Below are positions 36,764-46,899 of a stretch of DNA of 64,000 bases, piece by piece. How positions within the stretch are numbered: position 1 is the first letter of the stretch; every line of letters starts with the position of its first letter. Below the pieces are notes generated by a model. The model saw only the letters and a program-made list of their open reading frames with translations, searched no databases and had not been told where the DNA came from. The translations under genes were made by a program, and so were the position numbers. Origin of the DNA: Alphaproteobacteria bacterium (GTDB lineage Bacteria > Pseudomonadota > Alphaproteobacteria > UBA7985 > JAUIBT01); contig JAUIDR010000001.1 of the NCBI GenBank assembly GCA_030428565.1, positions 18,431 through 82,430 of the forward strand, in the 5' to 3' direction.

Positions 36764-38203
36764 CTAGCGAAGTCGGGGCGACCAAGCCGGATCAGAGGCA
36801 TCGTTCGGCGTAATCACCAAGCGCTCTTGGTAGGTAAACAGATCCACTGAATAAAGCGCGGTTTGCACCGAATCACCCTGCGCGGTGGGCTCTTGCTTAT
36901 AATAAGCCAACAAGCGCCCATTGGGGGCCCAAGTCGGGCTCTCGGCCACAAATCCGCTCGTTAACAGGCGTTCATCGGAGCCATCGGGCCGCATGATGCC
37001 AATATGGAAGTCCTCGCCCTGGCGCTTAGTGAATGCGATCCACTCGCCGGTTGGCGACCAAACCGGGGTCGCATAGCTGCCCTGCCCGCGTGAAATGCGT
37101 CGTACCTCGCCCGTACCCAGCGATTTGACATAGAGCTGTTGGCTGCCGCCGCGATCCGATTCGAACACCAGGCGTCGCCCTGTCGGGCTATAGGAGGCAG
37201 CAGTGTCGATGCCCTGGCTATTGGTCAACCGGGTGCGCCGACGGGTCGTAAGGTCAACCTCATAAAGATCCGTATTGCCGTTCAAGGAAATGCTCAGCAC
37301 CATACGATCGCCCTTGGGCGAAAACCGCGGCGCGGTGGGCGTGCCTTGAAAATCGGAAATCACCTCTTGCTGGCCGGTCTCTAAATTGTAGATGAAGACG
37401 CGCCAGGTACTGCCCTGCAAGGCGACATAGGTGATTTCCTGGCTGGCCGGTGAAAAGCGCGGCGTTGTCACCAACAGGTCATTGCCGGTCAAAATACGAT
37501 GGTTGCCACCGTCTTGATCCATGATGGCCAGCTGTTTGGTGCGGCGCGTCTTGGGGCCGCTCTCAGCGACATAAACGATGCGCGTATCGAAAGCGCCATC
37601 CTCGCCGGTCAAGCGCTTCATGACCTCGTCTGAGATGACGTGACCGACCCGGCGCCAGTTGTTGGCCATGGTTGAAAAAGACAGCGCCATCAGCTGATTT
37701 CGGCGCACCGTGTCTGTCAGGAAGAATTCGACGTTTAGGCGGCCGTATTGGCTGACCTTAATGCGGCCGGTGATTACATTGTCCGAGCCCGCGAGCTGCC
37801 ACTGGGGATACTGGATATTCAACAGGGCCGCGCGCGGGTCTTGCGGGTGCATCTTGGGATCAATCGTTCGCAACAGACCAGCGCGGCTCAAATTACTGCG
37901 CACAATGCGGGCGATCTCCATGCCCATATCTTGTTCTTGGCTGGTCTTGCCGACAAAATCCACCACCGCGACCGGCACCTGACGTGCGCCGGTGCCAGTG
38001 ATGGTTAGCTCAACTTCCTTGGAAGCAATGCTTTGCTGAGCCAAGGCCGGACCGCCGCCGAGCGCGACAAGGGCAGCCAGCGCCACTAGCGATCCCAGTG
38101 CCACTAGCGATCCCAGTGCCACTAGCAAACCCCGCACCCCGTTGCGGGCGGACCGCAGCACGTATGTACAGCAAGCATTTAAGATATTTGACATATGAAA
38201 CAT
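36764..38203 (-). CDS. tolB: Tol-Pal system beta-propeller protein TolB
   Basis: A 479-residue periplasmic protein. After an unusual signal peptide with repeated Leu-Val-Ala-Leu-Gly-Ser units (about 27-45) comes the TolB N-terminal domain (VAVVDFVGKTS, MGMEIARIVRSNLSRAGLL), then a six-bladed propeller with repeated blades such as PRFSPASQEITYVAL, PRFSPKGDRMVLSIS and SYSPTGRRLVFESDR. The start is ambiguous among ATG codons at 38203 and 38194; neither has a clear ribosome site. A very long frame up to 38365 is not credible. Confidence 0.95.
   Translation of the reverse strand: MFHMSNILNACCTYVLRSARNGVRGLLVALGSLVALGSLVALAALVALGGGPALAQQSIASKEVELTITGTGARQVPVAVVDFVGKTSQEQDMGMEIARIVRSNLSRAGLLRTIDPKMHPQDPRAALLNIQYPQWQLAGSDNVITGRIKVSQYGRLNVEFFLTDTVRRNQLMALSFSTMANNWRRVGHVISDEVMKRLTGEDGAFDTRIVYVAESGPKTRRTKQLAIMDQDGGNHRILTGNDLLVTTPRFSPASQEITYVALQGSTWRVFIYNLETGQQEVISDFQGTPTAPRFSPKGDRMVLSISLNGNTDLYEVDLTTRRRTRLTNSQGIDTAASYSPTGRRLVFESDRGGSQQLYVKSLGTGEVRRISRGQGSYATPVWSPTGEWIAFTKRQGEDFHIGIMRPDGSDERLLTSGFVAESPTWAPNGRLLAYYKQEPTAQGDSVQTALYSVDLFTYQERLVITPNDASDPAWSPRLR
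38082..38126. repeat. 18-bp tandem repeat in the tolB signal-peptide region
   Basis: Two perfect copies of GCCACTAGCGATCCCAGT (38082-38099, 38100-38117) and a half copy encode the Leu-Val-Ala-Leu-Gly-Ser units of the hydrophobic core. Copy-number change would alter signal-peptide length in frame. Confidence 0.85.
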
Positions 38204-38476
38204 ACATCTAGAGCGGATCAAAGGGCTGCCCCATCCAAGCAAATTGCGCGATTGGCCGAACGGCCGCGAACCGGCTGCCAGCCTCTGTCTTGACGCTGGA
38301 GACGAACTGGCGAGACGCCAAAACGAAACGGCGTCGCCAGAGTGAGACCATGGCTTGCGCTCCAACTTTGGCAGGCATGTGGCGCTGTCTGGTCACTATG
38401 TTGCCCGCCAGCAACAGTTCCACATAAATCGACATTGATCCCCAAGTCTGGCGCTCACCGCTTGAAAATCTTTTCT

Positions 38477-40138
38477 CTAACGGAAAGTTGGTCTGGCTGT
38501 TAGGCGGAGGCTAGAGTGCGTCGATGGAGGAGCTGCTAATACCCCCGTGCGAAGAACAGCTCGCTCAACTGATTCATACCAGAGACGATAGATTGGATTT
38601 GCTAGACGTTCAGGTTCCAAAGGCTCGATACGTGTAACTCGGCCTTCAGGGTTCGTATAATGGATCCTGACTCGAATATCTGGAGCTCCCTCGATGCTCA
38701 AACCGGGTGGATATTGCCAATTTTGATCTATTGCATACAGCAAATATTGCTGCTGTCCCGATGTCAAACCACCGCCTGCTTCGGTGTCGGCAGCAGCTTG
38801 GCTGGTGCCAGTATTGGCACCGCTGGTCGGCGGGCTATCCAGGATCGGCGCCGTCAAGGCTTGGCTCGCCGATTGAGCCGCTTCGGGTTGCGGCGTCGGG
38901 CTCGCGGCCTGATCTAGGCTATCCAACAGAGAATCGATATTCGTCTCGGATGTCGCAGGCTCCGGTTCTGGCTGGGTCTCCGGTTCTGGCTGGGTCTCCG
39001 GTTCTGGCTCTGGCGCAGGATCTGGCTCGGGCGCAGGATCTGCCTTGGCTGTGGCTGTCGGCAATTGCTCCAGAGAGTCCATTATTGAAGCAATATCATC
39101 CTTCGGCTGCTTGGCCTCGACTTGCGGCTCTGTTTGCGGCGCGGGTGTCGGTTCGGCGACCTTTGGCTGGGATTCTGGTTCCGGCTCCGGTTCGGGCTCA
39201 GGCTCTGGTTCGGGCTCGACGATGGCCAGCGTCTTGGGTTTGGGCAGTGGTTGTGGCGCTGGCGGACGCACCGTGACCTGCGGTTCTTGATCAACCTCAG
39301 CCTCCGTTTTGGTCTCGGCTTCGACCTCCTCCGCGAGCGCTGCGATCGCATCCGGTTCTTCAACGGGTTCGGGCAACACTTCTTCAATGACTTCAGGCTC
39401 TTCCACGGGCGCGGGTTCTTCCACCGGCGCGGGCTCCTTCTCCACAGGCGCGGGCGTCGGCTCAGGCTTGGGCGCAGGCAGCGGCGTTGCAGCATCGGAC
39501 ACGGCGGCCGCCACAACAGTGTCGTCGCTGGTTTCGGCCGCCTCAGATGCAGGCTTGGGATCGCCTTCTTCTACCGGCGCTGCCATGCGCGCAATGCGTC
39601 GAGGTTTACGCAGCGGCAATGGTGCGGTCACTTTGACCTCCGCGTCCCGGACAATTGTCGATTCATCCGTCAGTTCGGGATTGTCGCTCGTGTCGGTCAG
39701 AACCGGCGCTTCTGCTTCAGACTTAGCAAGCTCTGGCTCATTAGCCGGTTCTGGCAGAGGCTCCAGCGCAGGTTCTGGGATTGCGGCAGGCTCAGGCTCG
39801 GGTTCCGGTTCGGGCTCAGTCACGGGTTCAGGCTCGGCAACCGCGGCTGGTTCTGGCTCGGGCTCGGGCTCGGGTTCCGGTGCGGGCAAAGCGGCAGGCT
39901 CCGGCTCTGCGGCGGGCTCAACGGCCGCCACCTCGGCGGGCTGCGGCGGGATCTGCAGCGGTTCCTGGGCCTCGTGCGCGCGCGCCGCCTGCTCAGCGGC
40001 TTCAAATTCAGCCACGCTGACCAAGGACACCTGAGTTGCCGGCGGTAACTCCGAGTGCAGCACATGCCAAAAGTCGGTGACAAAACCGACGATCAACAAA
40101 AGGTGCAGCCCCGCAGATACGCCAAGAGCCCACTTCAT
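38477..40138 (-). CDS. tolA: TolA-like energy-transducing protein with Glu-Pro-rich spacer
   Basis: A 553-residue protein placed between tolR and tolB. Residues 6-25 are a single membrane helix. Residues 60-450 are dominated by Glu and Pro, with runs of (EP)n such as [12 protein letters not shown], instead of the Ala/Lys/Glu-rich helix usual for TolA. The C-terminal domain (about 455-553) has [31 protein letters not shown] and [15 protein letters not shown], a TolA/TonB C-terminal fold. The spacer could be an extended polyproline rod like that of TonB. It ends 274 bases before the tolB start. Confidence 0.88.
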   Translation of the reverse strand: MKWALGVSAGLHLLLIVGFVTDFWHVLHSELPPATQVSLVSVAEFEAAEQAARAHEAQEPLQIPPQPAEVAAVEPAAEPEPAALPAPEPEPEPEPEPAAVAEPEPVTEPEPEPEPEPAAIPEPALEPLPEPANEPELAKSEAEAPVLTDTSDNPELTDESTIVRDAEVKVTAPLPLRKPRRIARMAAPVEEGDPKPASEAAETSDDTVVAAAVSDAATPLPAPKPEPTPAPVEKEPAPVEEPAPVEEPEVIEEVLPEPVEEPDAIAALAEEVEAETKTEAEVDQEPQVTVRPPAPQPLPKPKTLAIVEPEPEPEPEPEPEPESQPKVAEPTPAPQTEPQVEAKQPKDDIASIMDSLEQLPTATAKADPAPEPDPAPEPEPETQPEPETQPEPEPATSETNIDSLLDSLDQAASPTPQPEAAQSASQALTAPILDSPPTSGANTGTSQAAADTEAGGGLTSGQQQYLLYAIDQNWQYPPGLSIEGAPDIRVRIHYTNPEGRVTRIEPLEPERLANPIYRLWYESVERAVLRTGVLAAPPSTHSSLRLTARPTFR

Positions 40139-40142
40139 CGGT

Positions 40143-40574
40143 TCAGCCTTCCGGTTCTGCGACCAGCGACAGGGCCGTATAGCCCGCCGTCGAAAGCTCA
40201 GCTAAGATCGCCACCAAGCGCTTGTACTGTAGGTCTTGATCGCCCCTTAAGAAGATTTTGCGGCTGGTATCACCATCGCTTGCCACCTCCAACAGTGGGA
40301 TGAGCGTTTGCGGTTCTAGTGGCCCCTCCCCACCCAAAAAGAGCTGCCCTTCTGCATCCAGCGATAGCGTGATGGGCGCTTGCACATCCAATACGCCGGG
40401 CGCGGTGGCTTTAGGCAAATTGAGCGGCACACCGACGGTCAACAAAGGCGCGGAGACCATAAAGACGATCAACAGCACCAACATGACATCGACCAGCGGC
40501 GTTACGTTAATGCTGGCGTTGCGTGCCAAGCGGCTGCGCTTGGAACGACGCGAGAAGTTAAAATCGCTAGCCAT
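40143..40574 (-). CDS. tolR: Tol-Pal system protein TolR
   Basis: A 143-residue ExbD-family protein with one membrane helix ([20 protein letters not shown], about 22-41), whose Asp in PLVDVML is the proton-path residue, followed by a periplasmic domain. The ATG at 40574 shares a base with the tolQ stop (TAATG), which settles the start over a frame reaching 40667. Confidence 0.96.
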   Translation of the reverse strand: MASDFNFSRRSKRSRLARNASINVTPLVDVMLVLLIVFMVSAPLLTVGVPLNLPKATAPGVLDVQAPITLSLDAEGQLFLGGEGPLEPQTLIPLLEVASDGDTSRKIFLRGDQDLQYKRLVAILAELSTAGYTALSLVAEPEG

Positions 40575-41254
40575 TAGGTCTGCTCGATCTGGCGGCGGAT
40601 AATGAGCGCGAATTCGGAGGCAAAGCTCTCTAATCGCAGCGCCGATCGGTTCACACGCCCAGAACACCAGTTGTACGCCACGCTAGCAGGGATCGCCGCG
40701 ACCAGGCCCAGTGCCGTCGCGAACAGCGCCTCGGCAATACCCGGCGCCACCACCGCCAGCGAGGTATTGCCGCTCTCAGCGATGGCAGCAAACGAGCGCA
40801 TAATCCCCCAAACGGTTCCAAACAGTCCGATGAAGGGCGCTGCGGAACCGACGTTGGCCAGACCGCCAACGTGACGCTCCAATCCATCAAGCTGAATTTG
40901 AATTTCGCGATCCATCGAGCGCTCGACACGGCTCAAGAAAGAGGCCTTCAGGCCGTCGCTGGCATGAAAATCGTTTGATTTGGGCGCGTTCGCCCATTCG
41001 TTCATCGCCACAACAAAGACCCGAGCCATCGGCCCGAGTGCTGTGCTTTGGTTCAAATCTTTTTGCAGGTGAACCAGATTTTCTGAACTCCAAAAAGCAC
41101 GTTCAAACTGGCGGTCGCGGCTTTGCGAGCTGCCATAGACCATGGAGCGATTGAAGACCACCGCCCAGGTCCAGACCGACGCCAACAGCAAAATCAGCAT
41201 AACCGCCTGAACGATTATGTCGGCATCCAAGATCAGGTCCAATATCGATGACAT
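40574..41254 (-). CDS. tolQ: Tol-Pal system protein TolQ
   Basis: A 226-residue ExbB-family inner-membrane protein with three helices. The second and third lie in APFIGLFGTVWGIMRSFAAI and GIAEALFATALGLVAAIPAS, the usual motor motifs. With TolR it harvests proton motive force to drive TolA. It starts the tolQRAB-pal set; ybgC lies 122 bases upstream. Confidence 0.97.
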   Translation of the reverse strand: MSSILDLILDADIIVQAVMLILLLASVWTWAVVFNRSMVYGSSQSRDRQFERAFWSSENLVHLQKDLNQSTALGPMARVFVVAMNEWANAPKSNDFHASDGLKASFLSRVERSMDREIQIQLDGLERHVGGLANVGSAAPFIGLFGTVWGIMRSFAAIAESGNTSLAVVAPGIAEALFATALGLVAAIPASVAYNWCSGRVNRSALRLESFASEFALIIRRQIEQT

Positions 41255-41376
41255 AGCGATGTGCCGCCTTTCCTATTTTTGCGTCCTGCACGCTTGGAAC
41301 AAACTGCGTGACCAACCCTGCACCATAAGACCACTTGCCGCCCAGACGTTCCAGCAAATCGGCTCTGCGGGCCGCC

Positions 41377-41832
41377 TTACTCTGGCATTGCGGTCGCAAA
41401 ATGGCGCAAAAATGCAGTCGGCTGCCGCGCTGGGCGACCGTCCTGCGTAATAAACACCAGCACCACGCGAACCCTAACAAGCTCCTGGCCGTCGCGCAAA
41501 AACACCTGATCAATGGTTGTGCGTACGGGGCCAATATCCGCCAGGGTCGAGCGAATGTGCAAAAGATCGTCAACTTTCGCGGGACGTTTATAGTCAATCT
41601 CCATGCGATGGACGACGGGCGAGAGGCCGTACTCGTTAGCAAAGCGGCTAATCGGCCACCCCAGACTGCGCAGCCATTCGGTGCGGGCCATGTCCGCAAA
41701 GCGGGCGTAGGTGCCGTGATAGACCACACCCACCGCGTCCGTATCGGGCAAAAAGACCCGGATCGCGTAGTCAAACGACGGCGCATCGCTTGCTTCCAAT
41801 TCGCCTTTAGGTGCTGGGCTTGATGCGGTCAT
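41377..41832 (-). CDS. ybgC: YbgC-family acyl-CoA thioesterase
   Basis: A 151-residue hotdog-fold thioesterase. The motif DTDAVGVVYHGTYARFADMA (about 30-49) holds the catalytic Asp of the 4-hydroxybenzoyl-CoA thioesterase type. It is the normal companion of tolQ. Known members cleave short-chain acyl-CoA or act in phospholipid metabolism. The start has GGAG 11 bases upstream. A 9-bp direct repeat AACTGCCAT lies just upstream (41856 and 41875). Confidence 0.92.
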   Translation of the reverse strand: MTASSPAPKGELEASDAPSFDYAIRVFLPDTDAVGVVYHGTYARFADMARTEWLRSLGWPISRFANEYGLSPVVHRMEIDYKRPAKVDDLLHIRSTLADIGPVRTTIDQVFLRDGQELVRVRVVLVFITQDGRPARQPTAFLRHFATAMPE

Positions 41833-41887
41833 GCTTTGCAGGGCTCCATATTTTGAACTGCCATCACAATTTCAAACTGCCATACCA

Positions 41888-42967
41888 CTAGGCCTCGTCG
41901 AACAACTGGGTTTGCGCTTGTACCCCGCCATCAGCCTCAGCAGTCAGGCGCGCAGGCGGCACGAGGCCCAAATGCTCAAAGGCGCTGCGGGTCAGCATGC
42001 GTCCGCGCGGCGTGCGCTGCAGCAAGCCCTGCTGCAGCAAATAGGGTTCGACCACATCTTCAAGCGTTCCGCGTTGGTCTGACAGCGCGGCTGCCAAGGT
42101 CTCAATGCCTACCGGCCCACCGTCATAGAACTCAGCGATGCAGCGCATGTAGCGGCGATCGCTGGCGTCTAGGCCGCGTTGGTCCACATCCAGCAGGCCC
42201 AGTGCATGATCGGCTAGATCTTGGTCCACCACTTCGGCGCCCGAGACGACCGCCACGTCGCGCACCCGGCGCAACAAGCGGTTGGCAACACGCGGTGTAC
42301 CGCGCGAGCGGCGCGCGATCTCATTGGCGCCGCTGGGCAGCAAAGTGAAACCCAAAACCTGGGCACCGCGCGTCACGATGTTTTCTAATTCGTCAATTTC
42401 GTAAAAATTGAGGCGCAACGGGATGCCAAAACGCTCACGTAGTGGCGTGGTCAAAAGGCCGGTGCGGGTCGTCGCGCCCACCAGGGTAAAGGGCGGCAGA
42501 TCAATACGCACCGAGCGCGCAGCGGGCCCCTCGCCGATCATAAGATCAAGCTGGAAGTCTTCCATAGCTGGGTACAGCACTTCTTCCACCGCTGGACTTA
42601 AGCGGTGGATCTCGTCAATAAACAGTACGTCACGGGCTTGCAGATTGGTCAATATGGCCGCCAAATCGCCCGCTTTGGCGATGACCGGGCCCGAAGTAGC
42701 GCGGAAGCCGACGCCCAGCTCCTTGGCGACGATCTGGCTCAACGTGGTTTTGCCGAGTCCCGGCGGACCGTGGAACAGCACGTGGTCCATGGCCTCTTCG
42801 CGCTGTTTGGCGGACTCGATAAAGATCGCCAAATTGTCCTTGAGCTGCCTTTGGCCGACAAAATCGGTCAGGCTGAGCGGGCGGATCGCATTTTCGGAAA
42901 AGTCGCCCTCGCGGTCAAGGTCTTGGGCCTGGCCGTCGGTCAAGGGATTGCGGTCGGTTTCGCTCAT
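41888..42967 (-). CDS. ruvB: Holliday junction branch migration helicase RuvB
   Basis: A 359-residue AAA+ motor. [19 protein letters not shown], Walker [12 protein letters not shown], Walker [12 protein letters not shown], sensor 1 GATTRTG and the C-terminal winged helix with RTPRGR are intact. It drives branch migration with RuvA. The start overlaps the ruvA stop by four bases. Confidence 0.98.
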   Translation of the reverse strand: MSETDRNPLTDGQAQDLDREGDFSENAIRPLSLTDFVGQRQLKDNLAIFIESAKQREEAMDHVLFHGPPGLGKTTLSQIVAKELGVGFRATSGPVIAKAGDLAAILTNLQARDVLFIDEIHRLSPAVEEVLYPAMEDFQLDLMIGEGPAARSVRIDLPPFTLVGATTRTGLLTTPLRERFGIPLRLNFYEIDELENIVTRGAQVLGFTLLPSGANEIARRSRGTPRVANRLLRRVRDVAVVSGAEVVDQDLADHALGLLDVDQRGLDASDRRYMRCIAEFYDGGPVGIETLAAALSDQRGTLEDVVEPYLLQQGLLQRTPRGRMLTRSAFEHLGLVPPARLTAEADGGVQAQTQLFDEA

Positions 42968-43581
42968 CGTGCCAGCTCCGACAAGGCAGCACGGAACAGA
43001 TCGTCAAAGCTGGTATCCGGGTTCTGTGCGACCAGACCAGCAACCACGGACGATGCGTTGGCTTGGCTGTAGCCCAAGTTGCCCAGGGCCGACACGACAT
43101 CGCTGGCAAGGCTGCCTTGTGCTACGCTGCCCCCGCCCGCTTCACCCGACGGCGCGGCGGCACCCGGCGTCACGGCAAAGGCGGCCACTTTGTCTTTTAA
43201 TTCCGATATCATGCGCTGGGCGAGTTTGGGGCCAACGCCAGGGGCGCGGGTGATGCTGGTTTTGTCCCCCGCCGAGATCGCCCGCCCCAACTCCTCCGCG
43301 GGCAGAACGCCCAAAATCGCCAAGCCGACACGCGCACCGACGCCCTGCACCGTAGTAATGAGATTGAACCAGCGCTTTTCAGCCTGATCGGCAAATCCGT
43401 AGAGGTGGATATGATCCTCCCGCACCTGGGTCTCGATCTCAAGCTGGACCGCTTCGCCGATGCCGGGCATGCGGCCCAGCGTTGCCCGCGAAGCAAAGAC
43501 GCGATAGCCCACGCCGTTCACGTCCAAAATCAAGAAATCTTCTTCGACGCGCGCAAGGCGTCCTGACAGCATGGCGATCAT
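42964..43581 (-). CDS. ruvA: Holliday junction branch migration protein RuvA
   Basis: A 205-residue protein with an N-terminal OB domain ([20 protein letters not shown]), the two helix-hairpin-helix motifs near [16 protein letters not shown] and [16 protein letters not shown], and a C-terminal domain that binds RuvB (after a Gly/Ser/Ala linker, about 145-205). It overlaps both ruvC and ruvB by four bases. Confidence 0.97.
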   Translation of the reverse strand: MIAMLSGRLARVEEDFLILDVNGVGYRVFASRATLGRMPGIGEAVQLEIETQVREDHIHLYGFADQAEKRWFNLITTVQGVGARVGLAILGVLPAEELGRAISAGDKTSITRAPGVGPKLAQRMISELKDKVAAFAVTPGAAAPSGEAGGGSVAQGSLASDVVSALGNLGYSQANASSVVAGLVAQNPDTSFDDLFRAALSELAR

Positions 43582-44186
43582 GAGCGTACCATTAAGGCTC
43601 GTTTATAGCGTTGGGCGGCGGTCAAGGGCTGATCTTTTTGGCTCTTTTTAGTCTGGCCCGTCGCCAAGGGAGCTGAGGCTTTGTCGGCGGTACTCGGGCT
43701 GGACTCCCAGGTCGCCATTGAGGCGCGCAAATGCGCGTGACAAATGGCAACGGCCAGAGCGTCGGCGGCGTCTGCACTGGCAAATTCAACGCCTGGCAAT
43801 AGGCGTTGCACCATCATTTGCACTTGTTCTTTTTGGGCATGACCCGCCCCAACGACGGCCTTTTTCACCTTGTTGGGCAGGTATTGTACGACGTCCAAGC
43901 CTTTTTGTGCGGGCACGAGCAGCGCGATGCCACGCGCCATTCCCAGTGCCAATGTTGTCGTTGCGTTGGAGTTTACAAAGGTCTCTTCAACCGCTGCCTC
44001 TTGCGGCAACCAGGTATCAAAGACTTCCAGCAGACCGTTTTGTAACTGCAAAAGCCGGTTGGACAGCGCCGCTTTGTCGTCGCTTCTCACCGTGCCGTTC
44101 GCAACGTGACGCAGCCGCGAGCCTTGCATCTCAATGATGCCCCACCCGGTATTCCGAAGACCGGGATCTATGCCGATTAAGCGCAC
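43578..44186 (-). CDS. ruvC: Crossover junction endodeoxyribonuclease RuvC
   Basis: A 202-residue Holliday-junction resolvase. The catalytic acids are in [17 protein letters not shown] (Asp7), in VEETFVNSN, and in [15 protein letters not shown] near residue 145. A basic, Ser/Lys-rich tail of about 35 residues follows the catalytic domain. I place the start at GTG 44186, with GAGG 7 bases upstream. A frame reaching 44387 adds 67 Arg-rich residues unlike the family. The order is ruvC-ruvA-ruvB. Confidence 0.95.
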   Translation of the reverse strand: MRLIGIDPGLRNTGWGIIEMQGSRLRHVANGTVRSDDKAALSNRLLQLQNGLLEVFDTWLPQEAAVEETFVNSNATTTLALGMARGIALLVPAQKGLDVVQYLPNKVKKAVVGAGHAQKEQVQMMVQRLLPGVEFASADAADALAVAICHAHLRASMATWESSPSTADKASAPLATGQTKKSQKDQPLTAAQRYKRALMVRS

Positions 44187-44420
44187 GAGCGACCTCTGCT
44201 TAGCTGGTGGCGGGAATGCCTCTTGCCCCCTTCGCGGAGCAACTCTGAGACGTGCAGCTTCTGCAACCGGCCTCGCCGCGGCTAGGCGCCAAGACCGACA
44301 AAAAAGCGAACAAACGTTGCCCCTTTGTGAGCGCTCTGTCCAGGGCTTGTTACCAAGGCGCGAGCGGCGGGCCAAGGTGACGCGCAAGGGTGGTCTTGCG
44401 CGGACCTCAGCAGGATCGTC

Positions 44421-45173
44421 TTATTCTTCAGCCAGCTTGGCCATGACCTCATCGCTGACTTCGAAGTTGGAATAAACGGCTTGCACGTCGTCGTTGTCTT
44501 CCAAAATGTCGATCATCTTCATCAAGGTGCGGGCTTTGTCTTCGTCCAGCTCTGTCGTGGTGTTGGGCTTGAAAACCAACTTGCCTTCGGCCGGGTCGCC
44601 CAGCTCGGCTTCCAGAGCGTCTTTGACGACGCCAAAATCTTCGACCTCGGTGATGATCTCGTGGAATTCTTCGTCACTCTCGACATCCTGAGCGCCCGCT
44701 TCAATCGCCAGCTCCTCAATGCGATCCAAGTCCGCGACATCGGCGGCGTACTTGATCGAGCCCACGCGTTCAAAGCTGAAGGCCACAGAGCCCGTCTCGC
44801 CCAAGGAGCCACCATTCTTGGAAAAAGCCGTGCGCACTTCGCCTGCCGTGCGATTGCGGTTGTCGGTCAGAGCTTCAACGATGACCGCCACGCCGCCGGG
44901 GCCGTAACCCTCATAGCGCATTTCATCGAAGTTGGTGTCGTCGCCAGGGCCCTGGGCAGATTTAATCGCCCGTTCGATGCGGTCTTTGGGCATGTTGACC
45001 GCACGCGCCGCCTGGATTGCCCCGCGCAGACGCGGGTTGTTGGCGGGGTCGGGATCGCCCATTTTTGCGGCGACCATGATCTCACGGCCGACTTTGGTAA
45101 AGACCTTAGCGCGCTTGGCATCTTGCGCGCCCTTACGGTGCATAATGTTCTTAAATTTACTGTGACCTGCCAT
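44421..45173 (-). CDS. yebC: YebC/PmpR-family protein
   Basis: A 250-residue protein starting [20 protein letters not shown], with the family marks [22 protein letters not shown] and [13 protein letters not shown]. Recent work on this family points to both DNA-binding regulation and relief of ribosome stalling at proline runs. The latter would suit a genome that makes a TolA with hundreds of Glu-Pro units, though that link is inference. It lies 234 bases upstream of ruvC, its usual partner. Confidence 0.96.
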   Translation of the reverse strand: MAGHSKFKNIMHRKGAQDAKRAKVFTKVGREIMVAAKMGDPDPANNPRLRGAIQAARAVNMPKDRIERAIKSAQGPGDDTNFDEMRYEGYGPGGVAVIVEALTDNRNRTAGEVRTAFSKNGGSLGETGSVAFSFERVGSIKYAADVADLDRIEELAIEAGAQDVESDEEFHEIITEVEDFGVVKDALEAELGDPAEGKLVFKPNTTTELDEDKARTLMKMIDILEDNDDVQAVYSNFEVSDEVMAKLAEE

Positions 45174-45299
45174 GGGGCTGTCTAGCGTCCTTGCAAAGTT
45201 TCATCGAATGAAGGGGGATTTCGGCCTGTTTAACGCGCCGCGCGGGCAAGAGCAAGCTATGCCGCCATGCTGATGCTCGGGCGTTGAATTCAGAACCGC

Positions 45300-45659
45300 T
45301 TAGAGGTCCAGCGCCTTGCGCCAATCCGCCTCATTAAAACCGGCCAGAACTTGCTCACCGGTATCGAGCACGGGGCGCTTGATAAGCTGGGGAATGCGAG
45401 CCATAGCCGCCAAGGCCTGGTCCTGATCGCCAAGTATCGTCGCCTGCTCGCTCGCCTCTAGGGCTTTGAAATTGCGTGCGCGCGTGTTGAGCAGCGCCGG
45501 CATGCTAGCCTTATCAGCCCAACGCGGTAAGCGCTCGGCCAGGTCGCCCACATCCTTAAAGGCGACGAACTCAAACGCAACGCCCTCGGCCTCAAGCCAT
45601 TTGCGGGCTTTGCGAACCGTATCGCAGGACGGCAGCCCAAAAACCTGGATCTGGCTCAT
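45300..45659 (-). CDS. ArsC/Spx/YffB-family thioredoxin-fold protein
   Basis: A 119-residue protein with Cys12 in LPSCDTVRKARKWLEA (CX3R), and IPQLIKRPVL, the cis-Pro region. It matches the YffB/Spx-MgsR group rather than true arsenate reductase, which is usually part of an ars operon. A glutathione-dependent reductase role is possible. It overlaps the zapE stop by four bases, so the pair is co-translated. Confidence 0.85.
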   Translation of the reverse strand: MSQIQVFGLPSCDTVRKARKWLEAEGVAFEFVAFKDVGDLAERLPRWADKASMPALLNTRARNFKALEASEQATILGDQDQALAAMARIPQLIKRPVLDTGEQVLAGFNEADWRKALDL

Positions 45660-46825
45660 GCCGCCCCCATCAAGCGAAGCTGCGGGTTGATCGACTCTAG
45701 ATAGGCCTGAGACTGCATTTCTGTCAGGCGACTGGCCGTGCGTTCAAACTCGGGTGCTTGGCGGCCCTGATAGAGGCGCGAGGGCGGACAAGCCGCTGAA
45801 GCAATCAACAAAATGTGGTTGTCATAGAGCACGTCGATCAAGGTGATAAAGCGCTTGGCTTCGCTCAATCGCTCGTCCGATAATTCGGGGATATCTCCCA
45901 AACAGATAGCGCGAAAATGCTGAATCAGCGTGTAATAGTCTTCGGCGCCGAGCGGCTTGTTGCACAGATCATCAAAGCGGAAAAAGGCGACACCGTTGCC
46001 CATCATGGGCACGCCCACTTCGCGCCCGCGAACCATCACTGTGCCAGGTTCGCCTTCCTCGCTGGCGTTTAGCACCCGAAAGCTATCTTGCAGGCGCGCT
46101 TCTGAGCTGCGACCAAGCGGCGTAATATAAAGTTCCGACAGGTGAACGATGGTCTGGCGGTAATCGCGCGGCGCTTCCAGAGCCAGCACCTCGACTTGAT
46201 GGGTCAACAGGTCGATAAATGGTACGAAGCGCTCGCGCTGCAAGCCGTCCTTATAAAGATCAATCGGCGGCACATTTGAGGTCGTGACCAGCACCACGCC
46301 CTCGTTGAACAGCGTCTCAAACAAGCGCTGCAAGATCATGGCGTCGGCGACGTTGTTGACGAAGAATTCGTCCAGACAAATGACCTTGTATTCTTTGGCT
46401 AGCTGCTTGGCGACCGCCACCAAAGGGCCTGGGTCTTTGGCAAAATGGGCTTTGCGCTCGGCCAGCATGCGGTCATGGACTTGGAACATGAAGCGGTGGA
46501 AATGCTCGCGCCAAACCATTCCCTCAGGCAGCGAGGCCGCGAACAGGTCCATCAGAAAGGATTTGCCGACGCCAACGCTGCCGACCAAATAGGCGCCCTT
46601 GTGCGCCGCCTTGTTGCTTCGGCTTTGAAACAGCCAGGAGGTCAGGCCGCCCTTGTTTTCCGCCTCAGGCTTGGCTTGACGCGTCAGCGCCTCATAGAGG
46701 CTCTGCAAATGTGCTGCGGCCAAGCGCTGTGAAGGGTTGGCCTCAACCAGGCCATCCGCGACTGCTTGTTCCAGGGCCGGCAAGGGCCCCTGGTCATGAT
46801 TCACTAGGTCAACCGTGATGCTCAC
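45656..46825 (-). CDS. zapE: Cell division protein ZapE (AFG1-like ATPase)
   Basis: A 389-residue AAA-like ATPase. Walker A is GSVGVGKSFLMDLF (about 82-95), Walker B is KVICLDEFFVNNVADAMIL, and FEHFHRFMF-like WREHFHRFMFQVH and TTSNVPP are family marks. ZapE binds and destabilises FtsZ rings in E. coli, and its mitochondrial relative handles complex IV subunits. It overlaps the ArsC-like gene downstream. Confidence 0.93.
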   Translation of the reverse strand: MSITVDLVNHDQGPLPALEQAVADGLVEANPSQRLAAAHLQSLYEALTRQAKPEAENKGGLTSWLFQSRSNKAAHKGAYLVGSVGVGKSFLMDLFAASLPEGMVWREHFHRFMFQVHDRMLAERKAHFAKDPGPLVAVAKQLAKEYKVICLDEFFVNNVADAMILQRLFETLFNEGVVLVTTSNVPPIDLYKDGLQRERFVPFIDLLTHQVEVLALEAPRDYRQTIVHLSELYITPLGRSSEARLQDSFRVLNASEEGEPGTVMVRGREVGVPMMGNGVAFFRFDDLCNKPLGAEDYYTLIQHFRAICLGDIPELSDERLSEAKRFITLIDVLYDNHILLIASAACPPSRLYQGRQAPEFERTASRLTEMQSQAYLESINPQLRLMGAA

Positions 46826-46899
46826 TATCTCGTCCCAACTGCCGCGCCTGCTTGTTGCCTACCGCCATGCGCGCGCCAAGGCAACACTTGGCCCACGGT

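Noticed and set aside
39122..40048. A 308-codon open frame on the plus strand opposite tolA, and others overlapping it
   Set aside because: The Glu/Pro codon bias of tolA removes stop codons on the other strand. The product is Arg/Leu/Phe low complexity and has no ribosome site.
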